A DNA stretch of 64,000 bases, from contig JAHQIW010000232.1 in the NCBI GenBank assembly GCA_019055375.1, positions 186,001 through 250,000 on the forward strand, given 5' to 3'. Shown here in pieces: positions 57,601 through 64,000 of the stretch. Numbering within the stretch: position 1 is the stretch's first letter; the number at the start of each line of letters is the position of its first letter. The position numbers and the translations under genes were made by a program. The notes under the pieces were generated by a model. That model worked only from the letters and a program-made list of their open reading frames with translations. It was not told where the DNA came from and did not search any database. This DNA comes from Parelaphostrongylus tenuis (taxonomy: Eukaryota; Nematoda; Chromadorea; Rhabditida; Metastrongylidae).

Positions 57601-58996
57601 TACATGCGTGGTCGCTGCCTTGCTCAAGGACTCACTGTTGTCGCTCTCGTTGGTGGAGCGCTCTTCTATGGTTTGTTCATGATAGTTTTGAGATCTTTTG
57701 ATGTATGCGGTAGTCTAAACGTTCTTTGTGTTCCTCATCAGTGTCATGATTTTCTAATGATATCAGGTCGTTTCGTAAGTTTTGACACTGAAGCATAAGC
57801 ACCATATTCATTGACCAGAAGTAATTACAATTGCATAAAATTGGTATCCTTCAATTGCGCATTTTATTGCCAACATTTTGCTCTACAACTTGCCTATCTC
57901 GCTTCGACATGGAGCTGTCTTGGGAAGAAATCCACTTGCTACTCATGCAGGGATGGCGTGTAGGGGAAAATGCTAGTGAAGCGGTGTGCAAGATTAATGG
58001 AGCTTGGGGTGACGGTAAGGTTGCAGAAAGGACGGCTAGAAAGTGGTTTGCGAGGTTAAAATCTGGTAGGAGTAGTCTCGAGAATCAGTCGCCTTTCGCC
58101 CGTCCACAGGAAGCTCCATCAATCACACGCGCCTCTTCACTGCCATTTTCCGCTGCGCGCCGTCGTACATGAGTAGCAAGCGAATTCGTTCCCAAAATAG
58201 CTCCATCTTAAGTCAAATGTAGGCCCGTTGTAGACCAAGATGTTCGCAAGAAATTCGCAATTGAACGACACCAATATCATGCATTTGTAATTAATTTCTG
58301 GTTAATAAATTTGGTGTTCATTGCTCTAGTTTCAGAATTATGGAACGGCTTAATACGTATAAGACAATTGAGTGGTGTGCAAATCATTCGACCCAAGGCG
58401 GAAGTTGAATCCACGTCTTACCCATACGGGAGCTTGGAGCTACGTACGTTCTGGCGGTTTCGCCCGCTTTATCGCAGTGGCTATCACTATAAATAACGCA
58501 TCGCTATACTGCTAGTTAAGTGTGTGACCTGGAGCCCTGATGAAGCGCGCGACATTGCCGAAATGTACGTGTGGTTCTGACGTAACAAATCGAAAAGGCT
58601 CTAAGTATTTCCATAGATCATGTTGAATGCTCATGAAGGAATTGAAATAAAGGAACAGTTATCGCTTGATATTTTTTTTGGTTATGCCATAAAAATCTCC
58701 ACTTTTAGGTATCAAACCGGAAGGTGTAGGTGTCTTTACACATCCTTCTTCGAGTTCTCCACAAAGTGAAGCCAACAAGACTTGAAATGTTGATGGTTTT
58801 CCAATGCTGTGTCTGATCTTTTAGACTCACATTAGATGCTTGTAAGTGTGAATATTTATACCAGTTTAAATGGATCACTTACTATTCGTTCTTTGTCTTC
58901 TATCCTTACTAACTATTATGTTTCTTTGTTATATTTTTTCTCAACGGACTGCCTACTTTTCCAGTTATGGTATATGTTCTGAATAGATCTTTCTGA
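54579..58996 (+). CDS. HIG1-domain protein (HIGD2-like), five exons
   Basis: Product: a small two-helix membrane protein of the HIG1 family, members of which sit in the inner mitochondrial membrane and support respiratory complex assembly under hypoxia. Exons join in phase to about 122 residues. The first helix region has ISNPFVPLGMLATVGCLLG (N-P-x3-P-x-G at 58-64) and the second RGRCLAQGLTVVALVGGALF (R-x3-Q-G-x-T-V at 94-102). These two signatures define the family. Introns 1, 3 and 4 carry foldback, SINE and mariner relics. The final 10 codons rest on splice signals alone. The next gene on the same strand is RPB5, about 930 bp further on, so the two may be co-transcribed. Confidence 0.88.
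54742..55667. repeat. Foldback family F2, copy 1 (HIG1 intron 1)
   Basis: Arms of about 280 bp are inverted: ggttctagtaatcactcaaa on the left, mirrored by ttcaagtgattactaggac on the right. Inner blocks include gaccgtttctctgcagtgca and ggccagttcacgggccgc. No coding frame is recognised. Confidence 0.75.
55823..55877 (+). CDS. HIG1 gene exon 2
   Basis: The acceptor is aacaattttcag and the donor C|gtaagc. It reads VEHGKYSKAVPMIPEDFS. Phase is consistent on both sides. Confidence 0.8.
55964..56065 (+). CDS. HIG1 gene exon 3: first membrane helix
   Basis: The acceptor is tttttgtcacag. It reads GSHSKKISTIIVHRAISNPF and on to VPLGMLATVGCLL, ending on one base of a Gly codon at G|gtatga. The NPFVPLG block is diagnostic. 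Confidence 0.92.
56121..56285 (+). repeat. SINE family B, copy 4, diverged (HIG1 intron 3)
   Basis: The A-box-like head is tgtggcctagcggttagtg. The body has gtgatggcaaggaaacg and cagtaatcttcgacgttc, parallel to the 38.0-kb copy. The first half differs strongly. Confidence 0.5.
56455..57088. repeat. Foldback family F2, copy 2 (HIG1 intron 3)
   Basis: The arms are inverted as in copy 1 (gtaatcattcgaaagcttag; cgctggactgagcc; gaccgtttctctgagacg; ggccagttcacgtgcgc). It is clearly the same element, with a shorter centre. Confidence 0.75.
57554..57670 (+). CDS. HIG1 gene exon 4: second membrane helix
   Basis: The acceptor is gcatttatttag. It begins IMKSMLKRESYKAQIYMRGR and ends ...VGGALFY. The donor TATG|gtttgt is inferred, because the open frame otherwise runs into a mariner end at 57,762. 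Confidence 0.9.
57762..58352. mobile_element. Palindromic mariner derivative (two inverted 5' halves)
   Basis: The ends are tcaggtcgtttcgtaagttt and, inverted, taagccgttccataattctg. The left half encodes a mariner N-terminus (MELSWEEIHLLLMQGWRVGE, VAERTARKWFARLKSG). The right half (about 58,165-58,352) is the reverse complement of the same start region (atggagctattttgggaacg on the - strand). No catalytic part is present. It lies in HIG1 intron 4. Confidence 0.8.
58965..58996 (+). CDS. HIG1 gene exon 5: short C-terminus (tentative)
   Basis: A strong acceptor (gcctacttttccag) in the right phase gives VMVYVLNRSF and stop, a tail length usual for the family. There is no other support. Confidence 0.5.
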
Positions 58997-59384
58997 TAAG
59001 GTGATCAATGCTTCACCGGTACATTTCCATCATCGAAACCCACTCTTCAACGTTTTGGGGCAAGGCCTTCTGTGCTTTTTCCTCAGACTTTAAGCACTTT
59101 TCGCTATCTTGAAAAACGGCGATTTCAGTGCTTTGGTTTCTTCTTTTGAAGAAGGCTCCTTGGAGTGTTGTAGCAGCTAAAATAAGATTGCTTCTACATC
59201 AAACTCGGACCTTTTGCTAGGCTAGGATTTGTGTACGGTCTTCTCACAGACTTGTGGTAGATAGTGTGGTAGTAGACAGCATAATTTTTGATTTAAAAGT
59301 TAAGTTTGATTCCTGAAAGGCCTTCATAGAGTGCTGGATGGGTGACGTTGCTCACTTCTAGTATTTAACCCGTTGCTTAGATTT

Positions 59385-59480
59385 CAGAGGTGGTTTATTT
59401 GGCAATGGGATATGAAAGTAGAGGGTTAGTATTCAAAGAACGATAGAACAAAGTTTCCTCTGCAATTGTAATACGAAAAA
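59385..59480. repeat. Foldback family F3, solo arm
   Basis: The blocks ggtttatttggcaatgggat and gaacgatagaacaaag match the F3 arms at 24.2 and 53.3 kb. It lies between the HIG1 and RPB5 genes. Confidence 0.55.
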
Positions 59481-59777
59481 TCTAGAAAAACAAACACAGT
59501 TGGAATTTTGGAAATTCTCTCAATTACAGGAAGAATTTCCTTGTTTGTGCCATTCATGAATTCCTTATTGTATTCATTGTAAAGATTTGAGCTCACAGAA
59601 AACAGGGTTATGTTTGTTAGCTAATTCTTTTGTCTCAAATCTAATGCTTTAAATTTTGCAGGCGTACTTGTAGCGAGTATAGTAGATTTGTCTATTCACT
59701 TTGATTTCAGCTAGGAATTGTTGAATATTCCTTACATTTATAAAGTGTCCTTAAGGCTTTCAGATGTACTTCTATAT

Positions 59778-59783
59778 AATAAA
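59778..59783 (+). terminator. Candidate poly(A) signal of the HIG1 gene
   Basis: AATAAA in tatataataaaatag lies about 780 bases after the tentative HIG1 stop and about 130 bases before the RPB5 leader acceptor. Confidence 0.4.
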
Positions 59784-59899
59784 ATAGTGGTTGAGTCTGT
59801 TGTACATGTAATTCATTCTATTGATTGGTGATTGGATTCATACCAGGCCTATTGCTGCTATGTTTCTTTGTGTACTTAACTTCTATAAGGTTGAGTTTA

Positions 59900-59913
59900 A
59901 GGTAGTTCTCAAG
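59900..59913 (+). promoter_or_regulatory. Possible trans-splice acceptor of the RPB5 mRNA
   Basis: ggtagttctcaag lies 18 bases before the ATG. It is a weak acceptor, but its position is right for spliced-leader addition. If it is SL2-type, the HIG1 and RPB5 genes form an operon. Confidence 0.4.
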
Positions 59914-59931
59914 TGATTCCCGCAAAACGGT

Positions 59932-59991
59932 ATGGCAGATGACGAACAAGAGACATACAAACTATGGAGGGTGAGGAAAACCATTATGCAG
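59932..59991 (+). CDS. rpb-5: RNA polymerase common subunit RPB5 (ABC27), first coding exon only
   Basis: RPB5 is shared by RNA polymerases I, II and III and forms part of the lower jaw near incoming DNA. The exon is 20 codons, MADDEQETYKLWRVRKTIMQ, ending at CAG|gtaggt. It matches the conserved animal RPB5 start (acidic residues, then ETY-LW-+RKT). The next conserved block, an HDRGYLV-type motif, was not found downstream to the window end. The first intron is therefore at least 4 kb and holds SINEs, TIR elements and the BEL relic, or the rest of the gene is lost. A 20-residue match is short but highly specific. Confidence 0.8.
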
Positions 59992-60340
59992 GTAGGTGAA
60001 GATCTCGTGATACTTTCATGACGCATAACCTCTATGGGAGTCATCCTGAATGAGCTTCACATTGGCCGCATGACCGATATAGAGGCAATAGTCTTTATGA
60101 CGTTTGTTCTGCTGCAAGGAAGACTGCCGCACTCGTAAACAATTGATAGCGTCTGAAAGAAAGATGTTATGTTTATGTTGAGCATCAAAGTTCTATTTTC
60201 TATGCTAGTAAAACTTGGCAGAAAACTGTTTTTTCAACGAGTTCACTGACTACGAATCTGGCTAGTAATCGGTCATTGTTTCTATTCTAAATGCAGTAGC
60301 GAATCACAGCCATTGTTAGGGAAGTGCATGCATTCATGCG

Positions 60341-60615
60341 AGCGCATATGGCGTAGTGTTAGGGGTGCCCTGCGACGCACGAGGTCGATGAGTCGATGGT
60401 CGTTGGTTCGATCCTGTGCTCAAAGTTCACGAAGCTTTTCATCTTTCCGGAGTCGGTGATTTGACAACAAACTTGTTTCGGAGGATAGCAGCACCCATTC
60501 AATGTATCGGTGGGCCTCTGCAAGTCATTGAAATGACCATATGTACATTCAGTCACCTCAAACGAAAGCAAAAGTTGAAGATGGATGCATGACGCAGTCC
60601 TCAGGAATACATTAC
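60341..60615 (+). repeat. tRNA-derived SINE family A, copy 5
   Basis: The A-box-like head is tggcgtagtgttaggggtgc and the B box ggttcgatcc. The body and tail (cacctcaaacgaaagc, gatggatgcatgacgcagtc) are shared with copies 4 and 6. It lies in RPB5 intron 1. Confidence 0.7.
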
Positions 60616-61182
60616 CACCGAGAGATTTATCTTTTTATGGATGTATGAAACACTGAAAAAGGAACGCCTATATGCTATAAACCACTTCCCCATATGAGCA
60701 ATGTTTGTGAACGGTGTATGATAACAGTGAGTAGTAAACTGCATTATACATACCAGTGACAGGTAGTGCGCGATAGGAGCAGGTCTTTTCTACACTTCTG
60801 TCACGTTCAGAACCCCTTACTTCTTTTAATTTTCAACGAAGTATTGTTTATTTTCAAGAAACCAGCACTCCCTCAATACCCGAAAATAGGCTTTGTGGAC
60901 TAACCACGAAATTGTGTGGTTACGAAAGTCTTTAGTAATTTGTTTAACCCTATCAAGTGAGGAACGTCTTGTATATGTGGTTTTTACATTTTTAAGTTTT
61001 CTCGACATTAAGTCTGTGAGAATAGTTTTTGTTATTTGAAGAAAAAAGCTCTGATTTCACTCAAAAGACACTGTAATCGTGGCGTGAATATTAACAAATG
61101 TAGACCTTTGAAGACATCTGCTATGCCGATGGGAAGTTGGTAATTGTATAAGTTGTACTTGTATTAATAGTATGATGTAGGG

Positions 61183-61741
61183 AAAGTTCTGTCATATTTC
61201 TAAAATGCATGGAAAAAACTCACTTGTACACCAGTTAAGCTCGAACAAAAGGCAGATCAGTAGTCGAAGTAGTCTCCTTCTACATCAAGACAACTCAGCC
61301 ACATATCCTGCAGCGTAGAGATTCTGCACGGGCAAAAAACTCGATCTTTCGATTTGAAAAAAAAGTTTGGAGATTTGGCTCAATTTCAGAGATATTTTGG
61401 AACCTCTTGCCTCTTGAAAAGTGCTCCATCAAACGGATCAAGGCATAAGTCACTTGGTCACCTTCTTTACGGAATGTCTTGTATCAATGTTGAGCTGTAA
61501 GAGCATCGTAAATTTCTCACTACTCTTTGCAGACTGTCAATGAGCCTCACAAGCGTTGACATCCAATTTATAGTGGAAGTAGACAGGCGGATAAATTTCT
61601 TCCTTAGACGGTTGCATTCTGAAGGCTGTGTAGACAAATGATATATCGTTCGATGCGCAAGGAAACGAGCTCTCCCATGTGTTTGAATTCGCACACATAC
61701 ATGAATAAAAATTTCTTTAGGCAAATGTGACAGAACTTTTC
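61183..61741 (-). mobile_element. TIR element with a relic frame, probably mariner-like
   Basis: The ends are inverted: gaaagttctgtcatattt and complement aaaagttctgtcacattt. The - strand has an 85-codon frame (61,724-61,467) with YFHYKLDVNACEAHLQSAK, faintly like a mariner N-terminal helix-turn-helix. The family is uncertain. Confidence 0.5.
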
Positions 61742-61760
61742 TGCGACCTGTTAATACTAT

Positions 61761-62040
61761 TAGGTCGTTCCATAACTTTTGGCACTAGAGCAATAAACAC
61801 CAAGTTAATTAATTAGAAGCAATTAGAACTGTATGGTTGGTATGCTTCAACTGCGCATTTTCTTGCAAACATATTGGTATACAACTTGCCTGTACTTGCT
61901 TTGAGATGGAGCCATTTTTGGAACAAATTCGCTTGCAACTCATGCACAATTGGCGCGTAGAGGAAAGTGCTAGTGAAGCAGGACGCAAGGTTAATGGGAC
62001 TTCGCGAACCACTTTATAGCCGTCCTTTCTGCAACTGTAT
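61761..62040 (+). mobile_element. Mariner 5' fragment, same family as 57.8 kb
   Basis: It starts taggtcgttccataactttt. The start of a transposase follows (MEPFLEQIRLQLMHNWRVEE, SASEAGRKVNGT), ending at a stop near 62,017. The other end is not visible. Confidence 0.7.
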
Positions 62041-62117
62041 CGTCGCCTCACTCTCCGTTAATATTAATTGATAATAGTAAATAGTTATAATAAATAATAG
62101 GAAAGGATAAAATTCCC

Positions 62118-62393
62118 AGCGTTGATCAATCCTTGAGAGCTGCGCCATGCATCCGTAATTTTTAACTTCGTTTGAGGTGATGAAAGCATATCTGGCCTTT
62201 ACAATTACTCGCGGTGGTCTCCCGCTATAGCGAGTCAGTACTGCTTATCCTCCCAGACACGTCTGAGGCCAGTCTGGTACCGATTTACCGACCCCGGAGG
62301 GATAAATGGCTTGGTAAGCCATGACCGCGAGATCGAACCATTCTTCTGGTGTACGACGCAGAGCATCTCTAATCACTGTGCCACATGCACTCG
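62118..62393 (-). repeat. tRNA-derived SINE family A, copy 6 (best preserved)
   Basis: On the - strand: A box gtggcacagtgattagagat, B box ggttcgatctc, body ccctccggggtcggtaaat and gtctgggaggataagcag, tail ggatgcatggcgcagctctc. It is useful as the family reference. Confidence 0.75.
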
Positions 62394-62394
62394 G

Positions 62395-62462
62395 TAATGA
62401 GTAATAGTAGTAGATAATGATAGTAATATATACTACTAATAATAATCGATAATAATAATATT
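62395..62462. repeat. Imperfect TAA/TAG microsatellite
   Basis: The tract of imperfect trinucleotides (aatagtagtagataatgata type) follows directly on the SINE and may have grown from its tail. Confidence 0.7.
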
Positions 62463-62590
62463 GGCAGTGCCATGACCGACGTTACGTCGACTTCTTTGAC
62501 CATGAGGAATATTGGTTTCAGTATCACGAATAGTCTGATAGAGCTTCGTCAAGGCTCTGAAGAAGGTGAAGTCTACGAAACGTCAGTAGT

Positions 62591-62636
62591 CACATTGCTA
62601 CTACTGCTATTACTACTACTACTACTGCTACTACTT
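62591..62636. repeat. CTA/CTG trinucleotide microsatellite
   Basis: Units of cta with interspersed ctg and ctatt. It follows a gaagaaggtgaag...cgaaacgtcag block (62,560-62,585), a motif also seen near the Penelope-like 3' end at 47.6 kb. Confidence 0.75.
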
Positions 62637-62829
62637 TGATAATCCTTATCAAGCTTGTGGATTGGTTCATACACAAGAGTCCAACTGATATCAAGCCCGC
62701 GTGGAAATTCAAAAGGCGAGCAACTTACCAAGGAAATACGCACCTTCAATTCATGAAAAAGTTTCAACTATTTACATCACCGGCCCCATCAGCACATCAT
62801 TCTTCCCAAGCGGCAACTCATTGAAGGCC

Positions 62830-64000
62830 CAGAGGGAAATCAACGGCTCTGGAAAGATACTTTGAATCCGCAATCTACGTTCCCTACGTGCCAGCAAAGC
62901 TAACCTCACTCGGTCATGCAATAAGCTGGAGAACATGCTAAAAGACTTCAGACATAATAAACTCGAAACTTCTCATACAATCGAAAATGGGGCAGGAAAA
63001 TGCCAAGTCAAACGCTGCGAAAACGCAGCTCAGTCCATTGAACGACAGATCAATGCAGTCAAATCAGGACGAAAGGAATACATCCAAGCTTTGACAGTTC
63101 AGATCAAAAGTCGTCAAAAGAGGAAGAGGACTTTGACAAGTACATAGAAAGAGCAGATTCAATAATGGAAGATGCATTGGAAAATCTCATTCATTTGAAC
63201 GCCAGTACAAGGAGCTATAGTAATAAGTCAGAAGTTCAAAACTCGAACGCTAGGGCTCTAGCTACGAATCTACCACCCGTCCTCATACCAAAATTTAATG
63301 GAGAAATATGGGAATGGGAGGCATTTTGGAGTGTGATCAATCACACGGTTCATTCACGTGATATGGACCATTACTTCAAAATGACTTACCTACTAGACGC
63401 TCTCGAAGGTAAAGCAATATGAAATTTCTCAGGAGCCATATTAGTTGGTCATAGCCCACCATCACCTAAAGAACAAACGCGGCAACGGGAAAGATTTAAT
63501 GGACCAATTACTACACCGATTGCACACGACACAAGCAAGGAGTGAGCGACTAGAAGGCTAAGAAATTTTGTGTAAATCTGTGTTCTCGATGGTCAACCAA
63601 CTACGCCATAAAAGAGAACTTGTCGACAGCATGTAATTGCAGCAACAACTGCTCAAAAAGTTCTCAAGAAATATTCAACGACATATATCACGTCAAACCA
63701 ATGACGAATCATACACAATGGATGAAGTCCTAAACATTATAAGCTAATACATATCCAAGAAACTCAAAATAGAAACAAAATGCAACAGATCGTCGATATA
63801 AGGACAGAATCCAAAACTCTGCACAATGAAAAGCACAAACAATTTTCACATCTTAACCAAAATCACCAGTCACCTCCTCAAAGGAAAAGAGATTACTGCA
63901 TACAATAGCAATACTATAGCTGTTGGGCAAGAACTACTATATGACTGTACAATGCTTACAGTTGAGGAACATGTGGCAAGTGGGCAAATTCTAGTTGGCC
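62830..64000 (+). mobile_element. BEL/Pao LTR retrotransposon, decayed gag region, cut by window edge
   Basis: The frames give a gag N-terminal part with frameshifts. Then 63,165-63,422 reads LPPVLIPKFNGEIWEWEAFW, INHTVHSRDMDHYFKMTYLL and DALEGKAI up to a TGA at 63,421. Later blocks (LLKKFSRNIQRHISRQTNDE) match the following gag section. IPKFNG..WEWE.FW with HS..M is the hallmark of Pao-type gag. The frame is broken several times. No LTR or pol is visible before the edge. Confidence 0.85.

Noticed and set aside
57671..57798. Read-through extension of the HIG1 protein to the stop at 57,798
   Set aside because: The last codons are the translated end of the mariner at 57,762, so the native protein must splice or stop before it.
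1..64000. CRISPR array, bacterial operon or prophage
   Set aside because: There are no regularly spaced direct repeats and no long intronless genes; splice signals and repeat types are those of a nematode nucleus.

Overview
The window reads as nuclear DNA of a clade V parasitic nematode, most likely a hookworm (Ancylostoma-like). The reasons are: short nematode-style exons separated by long AT-rich introns; probable spliced-leader acceptor sites just upstream of start codons; many RTE-type LINE fragments and mariner relics, one with Hsmar1/bandit-like ends; and a two-pore-domain (TWK) potassium channel gene whose sequence is worm-like. The species call is an inference. There are no bacterial-type features, no CRISPR array and no rRNA.

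Three host genes can be supported, all on the + strand. (1) A complete TWK/K2P potassium channel gene has its start codon at 13,019 and its stop at 42,050. Fifteen exons with matching phases give about 570 residues: M1, a large extracellular cap, P1 (TIGYG), M2, M3, P2 (TIGLG), M4 and a long cytoplasmic tail. (2) A HIG1-domain mitochondrial membrane protein gene lies at 54,579-58,996, with five exons and about 122 residues. (3) The first coding exon of RNA polymerase subunit RPB5 lies at 59,932-59,991, and the rest is not found in the window. A poly(A) signal at 59,778 sits about 130 bases before the likely splice acceptor of the RPB5 mRNA, so genes 2 and 3 could be a nematode operon.

Layout: 1-12.98 kb is intergenic, with foldback repeats, one tRNA-derived SINE and a mariner relic. 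12.98-42.05 kb is the channel gene, whose introns hold RTE fragments (four of five antisense), internally deleted mariners, SINEs and foldback elements. 42-54 kb is a transposon-rich gap with two further RTE copies. One of these was interrupted by a 5'-truncated Penelope-like element that left a clean 10-bp target duplication. 54.5-60 kb holds the HIG1/RPB5 pair, and the HIG1 introns contain two copies of a long-arm foldback element and a palindromic mariner derivative. 60-64 kb holds SINEs, TIR elements, microsatellites and, at the right edge, a decayed BEL/Pao gag.

The three genes have no evident shared pathway: a plasma-membrane K+ leak channel, a respiratory-chain-associated small membrane protein and a core transcription subunit. 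Most of the rest is decayed mobile DNA. Families that can be followed across the window are two tRNA-derived SINE families (six and four copies), several mariner families, RTE (seven pieces) and three palindromic foldback families.
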